The notes: generated by a model not told the origin, from the letters alone. Shown: positions 33,822-46,383, counted from the stretch's first letter. The stretch: 64,000 nucleotides of DNA from Paramecium sonneborni (GCA_905182985.1 CAJJDN010000179.1:127738-191737), one strand, 5' to 3'. A program made the numbers and translations.

Positions 33822-36800
33822 ATGAATATTAATGCTCAAAATGCTTATATTGAAGAATTAAACGATGCTTAGATCTAAGAAATCAAAGCATAAAGAAAAA
33901 TATTTGGAGGAATTATCAAAAAAGGAGATCCGCTTTACAAAAACATCATTAACTTAATTTTATTTGCTTTTCTGTTGCCTTGCATGATTATTTTTGAATT
34001 AGCGATGGGAGTCAAAAATTTGCTTATTCGTTTTTTGGAATCCCTAATTACATTAAAGAATAGTATTGTTCATGCCTATAGGTGTTCAAAGGAATTTTTT
34101 ATTTCAACTTACTATTTTCTCTCAAATTGGATTATTAAAATATGGTGCCGTTTAATCAATTAAATCAAATATGGCTTAACAACATGTTTAGCATATATTG
34201 CTTTGAAATTGTAACAAGTCAAAATGTTTATCATATTTTATTCTTAATTGTTCATAAAAAATTTCATTATTTTTCCAGAAAAATGGATAATATAGAAAGT
34301 AGTAATTTTAATCGAATTTAGCAGAAGCCTTTTAAATTAAATGAAAATGAAACTTTTACAATATACAAGATTCACAATAGATTAAATCAAATTTCTAATT
34401 ATTAAGATAAAGTAAATCTCAATTATCATTTATAAAGCTATTATTTATCTGAAAGATTAATGCAATTAATTAGCATCTGCTTGTTGGTTTTATATTAAAA
34501 AAATATCTAGTTTATTTTATGAATGTATATTATACCCATTGGTATAGGTATATAAATTTACTACTTATTGTTTTTATTTGTTTATTCAATCATATCAAAG
34601 AATAATTAAATTATCTAATGTAGTACTAGATTATGCTTCTTTAATTTTAAACTATTTAAAAACAATATTTCTTTAACTTAAGGAATCTATAGAATTTTGC
34701 ATTACATTTACAATAAATTTTGTAAAGTACATCAAAAATCAAATAATTTCTTACTGTTCATTGCTTCTGAATTAAGCGTCAATAAGGCTTTTACAATTTA
34801 AAAAATTTACAATCGCTTAAATCAAAGTATTTAATATTAAGATATAGTAAATCATAAATATTGTTTATAATGCTATAAAATCTTCCATAGTTTATATGAA
34901 AGATAAATTTAATTAATTCTGCTAATTTATATTAATTCCAATTTTAGGTAAAATTACTGATTTTTGCATTTATTTGTTTATTTAATCATATCAAAGAATA
35001 ATTAAATTATCCAATTTAGTACTAGATTATGCTTCTTTAATTTTAAACTATTTAAAAACAATATTTCTTTAACTTAAGGAATCTATAGAATTTTGCATTA
35101 CATTTACAATAAATTTTGTAAAGTACATCAAAAATCAAATAATTTCTTACTGTTCATTGCTTCTGAATTAAGCGTCAATAAGGCTTTTACAATTTAAAAA
35201 ATTTACAATCGCTTAAATCAAAGTATTTAATATTAAGATATAGTAAATCATAAATATTGTTTATAATGCTATAAAATCTTCCATAGTTTATATGAAAGAT
35301 AAATTTAATTAATTCTGCTAATTTATATTAATTCCAATTTTAGGTAAAATTACTGATTTTTGCATTTATTTGTTTATTTAATCATATCAAAGAATAATTA
35401 AATTATCCAATTTAGTACTAGATTATGCTTCTTTAATTTTAAACTATTTAAAAACAATATTTCTTTAACTTAAGGAATCTATAGAATTTTGCATTACATT
35501 TACAATAAATTTTGTAAAGTACATCAAAAATCAAATAATTTCTTACTGTTCATTGCTTCTGAATTAAGCGTCAATAAGGCTTTTACAATTTAAAAAATTT
35601 ACAATCGCTTAAATCAAAGTATTTAATATTAAGATATAGTAAATCATAAATATTGTTTATAATGCTATAAAATCTTCCATAGTTTATATGAAAGATAAAT
35701 TTAATTAATTCTGCTAATTTATATTAATTCCAATTTTAGGTAAAATTACTGATTTTTGCATTTATTTGTTTATTTAATCATATCAAAGAATAATTAAATT
35801 ATCCAATTTAGTACTAGATTATGCTTCTTTAATTTTAAACTATTTAAAAACAATATTTCTTTAACTTAAGGAATCTATAGAATTTTGCATTACATTTACA
35901 ATAAATTTTGTAAAGTACATCAAAAATCAAATAATTTCTTACTGTTCATTGCTTCTGAATTAAGCGTCAATAAGGCTTTTACAATTTAAAAAATTTACAA
36001 TCGCTTAAATCAAAGTATTTAATATTAAGATATAGTAAATCATAAATATTGTTTATAATGCTATAAAATCTTCCATAGTTTATATGAAAGATAAATTTAA
36101 TTAATTCTGCTAATTTATATTAATTCCAATTTTAGGTAAAATTACTGATTTTTGCATTTATTTGTTTATTTAATCATATCAAAGAATAATTAAATTATCC
36201 AATTTAGTACTAGATTATGCTTCTTTAATTTTAAACTATTTAAAAACAATATTTCTTTAACTTAAGGAATCTATAGAATTTTGCATTACATTTACAATAA
36301 ATTTTGTAAAGTACATCAAAAATCAAATAATTTCTTACTGTTCATTGCTTCTGAATTAAGCGTCAATAAGGCTTTTACAATTTAAAAAATTTACAATCGC
36401 TTAAATCAAAGTATTTAATATTAAGATATAGTAAATCATAAATATTGTTTATAATGCTATAAAATCTTCCATAGTTTATATGAAAGATAAACTCAAAAAA
36501 TTAATATCTAACTTTGAGTTTTTAATTAAAAAATTAACTGATTTTTTTATTGTATTGATCGAAAAAATTGCTTTTTGTTTTTGGAATGGAGAATCTTTCA
36601 TTTTAAACTTTTTATAAACAATATTTCTTTAAATTTAGGAGTCTGTAAAGTTTTGTGTTAATTTAGTAATATATTATATAAAGTACTTCAAAAATATATT
36701 AATTTATCATTCATTTGCAATAATTGATTATTGTCTTGAAAAATATGAATAATTAAAACAAAATTTTATTTATCCTTTTTTACTGAAGATTAACGAGATT

Positions 36801-38414
36801 TACAATAAGATTAAGGATTTTATTATTTATTCAGGAAAGAAAACATTAAACACAATTAAATCAATTTGGATATTTTTTAAAGACAAAGTTCTAATAAAAT
36901 TGAAAGTAATAATAGTGAATTATTGTTGCAGTACATTAAAACTATTTTTGCTTCTATGGAATGGAATAAAAAAGCTTTTCCTTAAAGTCAAATAATTATT
37001 TTATAAAATCAGAGCTTAATTTGCAAAGATATTTGAGAAGTTATATATTATAATGTAAAATATCCTATAAATAATTAAAATTTTGGCAAAGAAAATGTAT
37101 TATTAAACTAATTACTTATGCAATAAAATTTATAATATAGCAAAGTATTGCATATTTAAAATTATGACGTTTATTATATTTGTCTAACATTAAATAAACT
37201 TAGGTGTTCAAATGTTTAAAGGTTTTATGCTATATTTATTTAAATTGATACTGAAATTAATAAAATAGATAGTAGAATTATAATGTAAGATCATTTTAAA
37301 ATTCATTCTGGCATTAGAAATATTGAGTCCTATTTTTTGTTTGATAGATTAAATATTAGATATGGTTTATTTTATTTTTTCTGAACCCATTTTACTATTC
37401 AACAAAATAATTGAATAAGGAATAGATTTGTTTATTTATACAATTCTTAATAAGTTTTATATTGGTATAAAGTTACTTTCTGAAAAATTAATATAATTCC
37501 TCCTTAAACTGGAAAGATTTATAGGAATAATTATTAAATAAGCTAAAAAAATCACGAAGATAATATATTAAAAATTAATAAATCCTATTGTGAAAATAGT
37601 GATTTGTTATTATAAAGTTATAATGAAAGCATTAAAATTTATAGTCTAAGAATTAAAGAATCTTAAAGACATGATAAAATATAATTATATACTACCGATT
37701 AGGGCAAGCATAAGATTGTTTGGAGTTAAAATAAAAGAAAGTTTAATAAAAATAACATAATATGTTATATAAATAATGAAATATGGAGTTAATTAGTTAA
37801 AATTAGCATTAATATTTTTGAAAGACTAGATATCTGCTATAAAAAAATCAATAGCCAATCTTATAAACTAGTTCTTGTAGATTACTAAAAGAGTTATTTT
37901 TTAGTAGATTAAATTTGTTTATGGGATTTTGATTGATTCTTTAAAATAATTTAAGTAATAGATTATCTTAATGTTCAAATCCTTAAAAAAAATGATTTAT
38001 AATTTCAATTAAGCTTTTAGAGAAATAACTGTAGCTCAATACAAAATAATACTAAGTTAATTTAAAATAATTTTAGCTTAATTAAAATTAATTAAAGAGA
38101 CTATAAAGTCATTATTTAAGGAATATAAAAATTAGGTAAAGTAATCAATGATTGAATAGTTAAAAGCTATTAAAATAATTATTAAAGATCTTTATCATTA
38201 ATAAAAATAGAGCTTAATTTAATTAAAAATGTAGATGATTTAATAAAAGGCTTAAATAAAGCAATTTGTTATTTAATAGAAATAAGCAACTGCTAATTAA
38301 TTAAGAATAATTAAATAGAATATTAAAATGTAAAGTATTTAAGTAAAAGACAGTATTGTTATATTAAAAAATGATTTAAAATATTCATTTGTAACAATGT
38401 TTAAAAGAAATTGA
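33822..38414 (+). CDS. Giant helical-repeat protein, 1,530 aa, single exon
   Basis: One uninterrupted frame of 1,531 codons (ATG 33822-33824, TGA 38412-38414), exceptional in this intron-rich, AT-rich DNA. The start (MNINAQNAYIEELNDAQIQE) is followed by a hydrophobic stretch (NLILFALLP-like; LPCMIIFELAMG). Nearly everything after is Ile/Lys/Phe/Leu/Gln-rich with hydrophobic and basic residues alternating as in long amphipathic helices (SLIKITQYVIQIMKYGVNQL; ISAIKKSIANLINQFLQITK; LIQLKMQMIQQKAQIKQFVI). Residues ~250-890 contain 4.85 copies of a 132-residue repeat. No family recognised. Such helices suit membrane or lipid-droplet surface binding, or a structural rod. Codon use stays coding-like to the end, including TAA/TAG as Gln. 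Confidence 0.8.
34571..36490 (+). repeat. 396-bp in-frame tandem repeat, ~4.85 copies
   Basis: The word CATATCAAAGAATAATTAAA starts at 34591, 34987, 35383, 35779 and 36175, exactly 396 bp apart (132 codons), so the frame is preserved. Copies 2-5 look identical by eye; copy 1 differs at a few sites in its first ~60 bases and is the likely founder. The array ends at about 36490, where sequence changes to CTCAAAAAATTAATATC. One protein unit contains IIKLSNLVLDYASLILNYLK, FCITFTINFVKYIKNQII and KIQQIINIVYNAIKSSIVYM. Confidence 0.95.
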
Positions 38415-38533
38415 TGCTAATTAAAATGATCTATCTCTTTTTCATATTGATTTAAATAAATAAATTATTATTATTTTTTTTTCAAAGTATCTATAAAATT
38501 GATAATGAGGTATAAGATACAAATTTAGACCAA

Positions 38534-39594
38534 TCATTTTTTTTATTTAATATCGTTGGTAATTTAAGAATCAAATTATAGTTTAAGTTTTTTAATTTTA
38601 TCTTCTAATAACTTTTTATCAGCTTCTTTTTTGTTTTATAATCTTTATTTAATTAAGACTTCTAAATAAAATTTTCTAAGTTGAGAGTATAAGGCTTCTA
38701 ATTCTTGATTTAAGACTAATTTAGATTAAGGAATGATTTCTTTTAATTATTTATCTAATTTATCATTAATTGAACTAGGGATAGGTAGAGCTTCATTAAT
38801 CCATTTATTTCTCAAAAAGACAATATGTTATTGTGTTTTATTTTTGATATCTTCATTTTTGTTTCCAACTTCCAAAATAATTTATAATCTAGTTTCATCT
38901 ATTTCCTATATATATGTATATTATAAAAAATTACATCTGTTTCTTAAGCACTACCTATACATCTAGTAATAGTACGATGTTCTTTTTCTTATTTTTTGAT
39001 TTATAAGTCTAATTTTCTAAGATCTTCTTATATTTTTTTTTCGTTATCGCAAATGAGTTTTGTTCTTTTTAAATATTTATCCATTTCCATATTTCTAAAT
39101 CTATCATATTCTTCATCATAAACATAATTATATAATTGATGTGATGAATGATTCCTTTTTTATAAGATTTCCCTCATAACACTATAATATCTATCTTTTA
39201 ATTAATAGATATCCCTATTCTTATTGGGATATTGATATCTATCATGTAGAATGATAAAGTTATAATTAAAATGCCTTAATTCTTAAAATAAATATTTTGT
39301 TTCTTCATAATCCCAATTTTCATCAACCATAATATCATTTTCTGTAAATTCAATTATTTCAGGTTCAATATTAAACTTTTCACCTGGAAATAGTTTACCT
39401 TTTTCTTATTCAGGTACCCAAGCATTAATTCTTTTGATTAGTAAATTATTTAATAATATTTCTTCTTAAGCCCATTTTTAATGATTGAGTGTTTTTTATT
39501 AAGTAATGAGACCTACAGGATAGATTCCACCAGTTAAATTTAGTACTTCTTTATCTACATGAACATTAAGTTTTCTGATTTCTTTTTTATTCAT
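38534..39594 (-). CDS. Swc4/DMAP1 homologue (SWR1/NuA4 chromatin complex)
   Basis: Shared subunit of the SWR1 histone-exchange and NuA4 acetyltransferase complexes. One 29-nt intron (38906-38934) gives 343 residues. The N-terminal region (EVLNLTGGIYPVGLITQQK) precedes the SANT-like core: YEETKYLFQELRHFNYNFII, LHDRYQYPNKNRDIYQLKDR, YYSVMREILQKR, which matches the family pattern YLFxLxxxFDLRFxVIxDRY...RxxEDLKxRYY. A long charged helix with IQEDLRKLDLQIKKQEKEHR follows, and the C-terminus is helical (QNKKEADKKLLEDKIKKLKL). Nuclear. Missing residues: none obvious. Its start is 10 bp from the next gene on the other strand. Confidence 0.88.
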
Positions 39595-39604
39595 ATTTTA
39601 AAAT

Positions 39605-39868
39605 ATGATTATTTATATTGTTTGTATTTAAAATTATAATTATAATGTGAGCAATAAAAAAATTAAATTGAATTTTCACATTAGACCATGGATTTGTAAA
39701 GAAAACGAGTATGGAGCTACTAATATTCCAATTTTAGTTGAAGGAAATAAAAAGAGAAAAGAAGTATGCTAGAAAATGAAGGGTATATTTGGGGAAAATA
39801 AAGATCATATTAATAGATTGAAGTTTCTAGAATAATATAGAGTAAATAATATTTAAAGTAATAAATGA
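39605..39868 (+). CDS. Small basic protein, 87 aa
   Basis: Single exon of 88 codons starting 10 bp from the Swc4 gene start (divergent pair). The chain is basic with an aromatic N-terminus (MIIYIVCIQNYNYN), then KLNFHIRPWICKENEYGATN, IPILVEGNKKRKEVCQKMKG and NKDHINRLKFLEQYRVNN. An internal ATG could also be used. No family is recognised, but the mixed composition with Trp, Pro, Gly and Cys looks more like a folded small protein than a chance frame. Confidence 0.5.
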
Positions 39869-39926
39869 CATTTTTACTTAAAAATAATGAATAAAACTTT
39901 ATATATATATATATTATATAAATTTC

Positions 39927-41008
39927 ATGTAGAACAATAATAATAAATAAGTTCGAGAATCTTGGAAAATGTCATTAATAAATAAATTTGGTTTAAGTGA
40001 GGTGATTGAACATAATCTCATTTTTTAACCTCCAAAACCAACTTATCAAATAAAAAATTGTTTAGAGACTAATGGCTTAGAATTTAGTATGTAATTGAAT
40101 GACAATTGGATTAACTTAAACTAGTTTTGTAATATCTAATATAGAGTTTCCATCTTAAAACAAATAGATAATAATGTAGTTGTATCATATGTTCCTATAA
40201 TCCATTATTCATGTAATTCAGATAAAGTTATTATACTTTCACATAGTAATGCCATGGATTTAGCCTATGCATCAAGATGGGGTGCTAAAATTTGTGAATT
40301 ATACTAAGTTGATGTAATTTGTTATGATTACTCGGGATATGGAATTACTAAAAAAACTATGAAACCATCAGAGTATATTTCTTTATTAATAGATTTACCA
40401 TTTCAAATGATCTCTCTAATGTTGTTGCTCTAGCTTAACATCAATATGATTACATATTCTTATGGGGATACTCTATTGGTTCTTATCCTACTGTTTAAGT
40501 TGCCACATAATTTTCACTTTCTGGAATCATTCTATAAGCTCCATTAGCTTCTTTAGGAAGAATTATAGATAATCGAAATTCATTCTACTCAGAATATGAT
40601 AAGTTTTCCAATTAATCTATCATTAATCAAATCACTGCTCCAATCTTGATCTTTCATGGAACCAAAGATTCCATTATTAAAATTAATCATTCTGAATAAT
40701 TATCTAAATCTTGCTAAAATTTATTTGCTTTCATTAGAGTAGAAGGAGCAAATCATAATGATATTGGATTAGCTGCAGATACAGAAAATTCAGAAGTTTA
40801 TAAATAAATTAAAGAATTACTTAATCATTAAAACATACTTCCTATAAAGAAAGTCTTTGAATTATCTTTAAAATTTGATAACCTTATCATTCTTGATCAA
40901 ATTGAAGAATAAACATTTTATAAAAGTGCTCTACCTATTTAAGAAAAAAAAGAAATCAAAAAACATAATGAAAAATAAGGTTGTTCATTGTTTTGTACAA
41001 AATTTTGA
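39927..41008 (+). CDS. Alpha/beta hydrolase (ABHD17-like)
   Basis: One 20-nt intron (40373-40392) gives 353 residues. ABHD17-type enzymes remove palmitate from membrane proteins; related ciliate members are numerous. Motifs in order: VIILSHSNAMDLAYASRWGA (oxyanion-side strand), VDVICYDYSGYG, nucleophile elbow FLWGYSIGSYPTVQ (Ser of GYSIGS), acid ILIFHGTKDSIIKI (Asp), base VEGANHNDIG (His). The intron splits PSE|FTISND, and its removal restores the helix leading to the nucleophile. The end GCSLFCTKF has two cysteines that could be lipidated. Catalytic triad complete. Substrate is inferred by family only. Confidence 0.9.
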
Positions 41009-41365
41009 ATTTCCTGAATTAATTTTATAAACATTATTTTTATGTATTTCTATTTAGAATATCATTTCTCTTGATTTTGAATAAATCCTTCATATAAATT
41101 TTATAATAATATTGAATCTCAATAAATAATTTACTACCTTTGTTAAACATAAATAGAAATTATTGCAAAAATGAAAAATGTGAATTAATCATTAATTATA
41201 ATTTCTTTAAGTAATGAAATCAATCAATATAAAAGATTAGATTTTAAAAAATTTTTGGGTTTTAAATTCAAGAGATTCTATTCCTAAACACAAAATATTT
41301 AAACGTGATTTTACATTTTTAGCTTATAATTTCAATGTCTAAATCTTTTTAAATCTAAATTATTA
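41009..41365. other. Intergenic, AT-rich
   Basis: About 360 bp between the hydrolase and the next plus-strand gene. A plus frame from an ATG at 41171 runs ~53 codons but ends in TGA with no motif. Nothing accepted. Confidence 0.45.
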
Positions 41366-41808
41366 ATGAAGATGGAGATTTTAGATGATCTTTAGAAAAA
41401 TTACAAAGATAGTAAACAGTAATCCAAATATGATGAATAGACAAATATAATATTTATTATAAAATGAATAATTCAAATTAAGGAGAGACTGCTATGTCTC
41501 GTTTTGATTTATGTAACAATAAATTTAAGATTTTAGTTATATAAGCATTTAAGTAATGGATGTTAACCATTATCAACGAAGCTTCAATAGGTCTTTATTA
41601 AATTTAATGCCATTTGAAGGATTCAATATTATATTTTCGAAAAGTAAAAGAGGAGGAAGAGAAATTAATAAAGAAATTATCAATAGTCAACACATAATAA
41701 TAAAATACAATAGTAGAATTAAAAGAAATAGGAAATTTGAATAGAGAATGGGCACCTAAGATGTAGAAACTTCTTGATTAATTATAATAAAAGAATGATA
41801 AAAAGTGA
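41366..41808 (+). CDS. Small coiled-coil protein, 137 aa
   Basis: A 29-nt intron at 41412-41440 joins MKMEILDDLQKNYKD to a second exon, giving 137 residues to TGA 41806-41808. The central part looks globular-helical (FKILVIQAFKQWMLTIINEA), and residues ~75-135 form a charged coiled coil (FRKVKEEEEKLIKKLSIVNT; VELKEIGNLNREWAPKMQKL). The layout recalls small subunits of BLOC-1/BORC or tethering complexes, but I cannot show the match. It ends 36 bp from the convergent transporter gene. Confidence 0.6.
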
Positions 41809-41844
41809 TGATTTATTTATTATATTAAACAATTAGAATAATAA

Positions 41845-42988
41845 TCAACGATGATGATTGTGTTTTTTATTTTTATTATTAGTTAATTGTTATTATTCTT
41901 ATTAATTATCATCTTAAAGTTTGACATCTTTTTTTTTATCATCATGTATTTTAGAATTCATTCCCTATGATTAATAGTAATAATGTATATTTACCATAAA
42001 TAATTCGAAAGCAACAGCAAATGCAACTAAACTAATTCCAATCCATTATATTTAATTAACCATATGGTTATGTATCATAATTGATAAAAGCACAGTGAAA
42101 AACTTTCTAGTTGTAGTAACAACACTTAAAACTCTAGGGGAGAAACAACTAAATAATAATATGAATATATTATATACCTTATACAATAAAAGATAAACAC
42201 TTATCCCAAAACTGAATAGATAGTAAGAAATACAATTTCTGGAACAACTTATGGATATTATTAAATGTATTAAAAGAATTAAATATACTTACCTTAAATA
42301 ATAGTATAGAATATTGATCCAATAAAACTCCATAAACTAATATGAAATCCCATTTCCCATTGTTCTAATTTCTTGACTTTGAATTTGCTTTACAAAGTTG
42401 CAAGACATCCATCTGAAAATAATGAAATCATTAATAAGACAATGCCAAATAAAGATGAGCTTTTATTTGATGCACTACCTTCACTTACATTAAATATATA
42501 TATTCCTATTGTAATAATCAAACCACATAGTATTTGTTATTTTGTGAATTTTTAATTTCCTAAAACTAATCCTACTACTAACACTGAAAGAATTCTATAT
42601 AAATAATAATATGAATACTTACTTACAACTTTTAACAAGAGCTTAAAGTGGAAAACTTACATATTATAAGGCTGCTAATGCACCTATCATTGATGTAAAG
42701 TTTAGTAATCCTAAATAAGAACCTTCCTTTTTTGTACATACAAACTTTATTTTATTTCTGTAAATCATTGCCATACACAACAAATTGTAAAATAACATTT
42801 GCATAAATATTAAAACTGAAGAAAATTAAAATTTCGGAGATGGATCACCACCTATTGGACCAAAATTACTCTTAAATCTTAATAATTAAATCACAAAATT
42901 ACAAGTGCTCTTAAATAAGTCCCACTTTAAAATAGCAGAAATAGATTCCACCTACAGCTATGAACAATTAAAATTCCTTTCTAACCAT
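41845..42988 (-). CDS. Nucleotide-sugar transporter, SLC35B (UAA) family
   Basis: Carries UDP-sugars or PAPS into the ER or Golgi. Four introns (42878-42902, 42595-42622, 42149-42177, 41965-41994) give 343 residues and about ten membrane helices. Family marks: FTSMIGALAALQYVSFPLQA, VKSCKILSVLVVGLVLGNQK, SLFGIVLLMISLFSDGCLAT, then YSVLGQVFIFYCIRCFSPRV and the diagnostic LSVVTTTRKFFTVLLSIMI. The segment QGKYIQFFQYIQQYPQVV lines up with the ELWEFLxFAERYPxII loop of SLC35B1, so it is coding although it could be mistaken for a 45-nt intron. The tail is polar and ends in His/Lys (KKHNHHR). Closest to SLC35B1. Confidence 0.9.
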
Positions 42989-43200
42989 TTTGAAACGTGT
43001 TTATTTTTAATTTAAACTTATTTATAAATATATTAAATCCTAATTTATATCATATATTATAATCTCTTTCTATTTATCTAAATTCATATTGTATAACCAT
43101 AATAACATCTATTGTTCAAAAAAATCAATTTATCTTTTCAATTCTTATAATCATTAATTTATACTCATATATTCATATGAAATCTAATCATCTTTATAAA

Positions 43201-44261
43201 TCATATATTATAACTTATTGAATAAGCAATCAATGGAACTTTGTAATCTGGTTTCTTCATTAGAATAGCAAATTTATCATTCTCTTCTAATTTTATTGTT
43301 GTATTTTAAATTCTGTTTGCCCAAGTATCAGGTTAAATGAATTTGTCACATTCTTTAATATTTTCTTTTTTTCTATATAAAAATACTCCTAAACGACCTG
43401 TTATTTTCAAATAAAATTCATATTATATTTAATCAATAATATTTTTAGATATCTCCTTAAGATTGTCATCTAAAGAATAAAATACACTAACATAATATAT
43501 ATATATTAATTTTACTCTTATTATTCATTATTATCATCCTATTTAATTGTTTCTGGTTATTTATTATTTTAATCAATCTTTTTACATAAAATAGATGCAT
43601 GATCTTATGAAATAGTGTTGATTTATTATATATCATCTTTAAGTAAAGAATAATCTTATCTTGATATTTTACATAGAACAATTTCATTTTAATTATCTTT
43701 GAAATGTATAGCATGTTTATTTTGTAAATTTACTCCATGTTTTCTAAACATATTTTTAGTGTGTTCATCAGATATAAGTTATAATAATATATATTTGTCT
43801 GATTTCTCATTAATACATATATCATCGATTTAAGTTAAAGTGGCTTGAATATTTGAAGGCGGTTTAGGAATCAATTATATTTATGGATTAGATTATTTAA
43901 TTACATTTAAAGCTGTTGATAATGTAATCAATTATTGAATAGAATTACATTTCTCTTTAATTTATTCTACTTTATTATTGTAAGGAATCTAAAATTTAAC
44001 ACTATCTAATCTAATTATATATAAATTTATCATTAATTACATGCTCACTTCTTGAGGTAAATTCTTAAGCCAATCATATGTCTTTTATATTTCTTATTCT
44101 GCTTCTTTCAAAAATTGATTAGGACAATTAGAATCATCTAGTTATTTTAATGTATGACAGAAAACTTCTAAATTAATTCGTAATTTTTTAATTTCTTCAC
44201 AATAATTATCTCTCGCTAATGATATATCTATCGCCAATTAAACAAGATTAAGTAAATCCAT
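43201..44261 (-). CDS. Uncharacterised helical protein, 343 aa
   Basis: A 29-nt intron (43487-43515) joins two exons into 343 residues. The first ~110 residues are helical (MDLLNLVQLAIDISLARDNY; EEIKKLRINLEVFCHTLKQL), followed by QLMINLYIIRLDSVKFQIPY and a long Gln/Asn/Asp-rich middle. The C-terminus (VPLIAYSISYNI) is hydrophobic. Cys residues are scattered and do not form a zinc motif. No domain is recognised. It sits 125 bp downstream of the Cache-like receptor gene on the same strand. Confidence 0.65.
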
Positions 44262-44386
44262 TAAATAAATAATATTGCCTCAATATTTTTGAATGGTTTA
44301 TATATTTATTTTAATATTTGAATTTATTATAATTAATTAAGTAATAAGTAAGTTCAATTGAAAAACATATTAACTACAATATCACT

Positions 44387-46060
44387 TCATATCAATTTAT
44401 AGTAGAATTCATCATTATTAAATGCTAGAATCTCTAATATCTCTTGGTAAATTGTATTTATTGATTCTTATAAATATATAATTTATGATTTCTAAATAAA
44501 GATCAAAATAATACTTTTGGAAATTGTTTAATATAATGTCTAAATTTGTATGCATTTTTCGAAAGATTTTTAGGATATTTATAGTTTTCCATATAATGAC
44601 ATTCTCTAGATTTCCTAGATCTGATTTCTGATAATTTATTACAAAGATTATCTAATCCAACTTAAATAAGATTGTTCTATTTAAATATTTTAACCTTCTT
44701 TAAAGCAATTTCATATTTCTAATCAAATTTAGTTTAAGTTGTCTATTAAAATAATTTAGTTAACTCTTAATATGGTTTTAAAGAGAAATGCATTATTATC
44801 CAACAAAGCAAGATAAATGAAATGTTATAAATGATATAGTATATCAATTAATTAGTTGCCTCACTAAGCAATTCAGATTTCAATTCTTCAGTATCATTGT
44901 CATTCTATTCCATGAATTTGTAATCTACAAATCTTAGATATATTTGAAAATGCTTACACAATTTAATAGAATCTGTTATGGATACCAAATCCTCTTATAA
45001 ACAAATCTTATCCAAATAATTTGTTATATCTACAAAAGTTTTTGTATACAAATTAACAATTAGATTCTCCATTCTAATAAAGTATTTATTTCAAAACTTC
45101 TTTCCAATCTTAATTATCAAATCCTGTAATTGAGGTATCATTAAAAAATTTCATTTCTTATACAAAATTTACATCTGGATAAACATTTGAAATTAATATC
45201 CTTCCAGCCAAATCAACTAAATAAATATTCAATTAATCATAATTAATCTTAGGCTTAATTACTTAAAAATTGCTATCCAAAGCTATAACTCCCTCAAATT
45301 CTAATTAAGAATTTGTTAATGAAACTGTAAGTGTAAATTCAAATTCTTATGTTTCATAATTCCTGTATATTTCAGATACTACTTCCGATTGATTATTACT
45401 ATTTAGAGTACCAATATGATCTTTATACCATTATCTTTATTTAGGTCGATACATTGGATATCTCATTTTCTATGGAATTATTGCAAAAAACTATCCCTCT
45501 CCTTTTTATGTTAAATATATTGTTGGCTCAAGTTCTTTATAACCAATTAACAACAATTATTCATTTAACATTTAAATCAAAATTATCAAATGTTAATCAA
45601 TTTCGGTTTTTGGAATTTATGCAAAATCAATTTGATTTGCATAATAATAACAAAACTATGGTAAATAATATTAGAAAGGCTGCTATTCTCTTTCGTTGTA
45701 ATCAACACAACTAAATGGCATATTCCCCAACAATTTATTTTATTACTAAAGCAAATACAAATTTTCATTATTAATTTTATTAAGCAGACTGAAGCCAAAA
45801 TTAAAAGTTAAGAAGGTTTAGTATTCCAAATAAGTTGATTGTTTATAAAGAGCCTTCTGGTTAATATTTTATATCATTTATAATGAAACCTTCTCTATTA
45901 CAGATTCAATTATTACTCTATTAATTACCTGAGCTATTGTTAAAAAGGTTATTATCACAGTAAATATTAAAAGTTAAATCACTAAAATTTAATTCTTCAC
46001 TCTATATTTTCTCAAGCATAATAAAAACTTTGGAGTTCTAATTTAATTAAGAGAGAACAT
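44387..46060 (-). CDS. Two-TM protein with Cache-like extracellular sensor domain
   Basis: Two introns (45030-45057, GTT start; 44492-44514) give 540 residues. An N-terminal helix (about 29-52; ILVIQLLIFTVIITFLTIAQ) anchors the protein; ~340 outside residues follow, and a second helix (about 396-417; YYIIYNISFILLCWIIMHFS) leads to a ~120-residue cytosolic tail. The outside part resembles a dCache sensor: FSCVDYNEREQQPFQYYLPQ, FAIIPQKMRYPMYRPKQRQW, WYKDHIGTL, and VIALDSNFQVIKPKINYDQL. The order TM-Cache-TM, then a polar helix starting KPYQELTKLF, recalls microbial chemoreceptors, but the tail lacks a kinase or cyclase domain. Ligand unknown. The Cache call rests on layout and pattern, not on a profile search. 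Confidence 0.62.
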
Positions 46061-46383
46061 GATATTTTATATTTTTGATTAATATGCTATTTTATTTTCA
46101 TACAATTTAAATCATTCATTAGTCATTAACTGCAATAAAAATAAGGCCTCAACAGTTGAATTATCATAAGCTTTTTCAATTTAATTCTCTATTTTAAATA
46201 TAAATTTCAACAAGGACTTAATTAATACCATAAATTTTCAATTCATTGAACATGAATTAAATTAAAATTGAAGATAACTTCATATTTAAATTATTTTTTA
46301 GATATAATTTTATTTCCCATCAATAAAAAAAATACAAATACTTTATAGAAGTATTTTTATGTAGAAATATTTTATTTTAATAT
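46061..46383. other. Intergenic, AT-rich
   Basis: About 320 bp between the Cache-like gene start and the 3' end of the pseudogene. No frame or RNA signal stands out. Confidence 0.45.

Noticed and set aside
34571..36490. CRISPR-like array
   Set aside because: Units are 396 bp, contiguous and coding, with no spacers; this is a eukaryotic nuclear chromosome.
42255..42300. Possible 45-nt intron in the SLC35B gene (GTAAGT...AAG)
   Set aside because: The segment is in frame with no TGA and aligns with a conserved cytosolic loop of SLC35B1, so it is coding.
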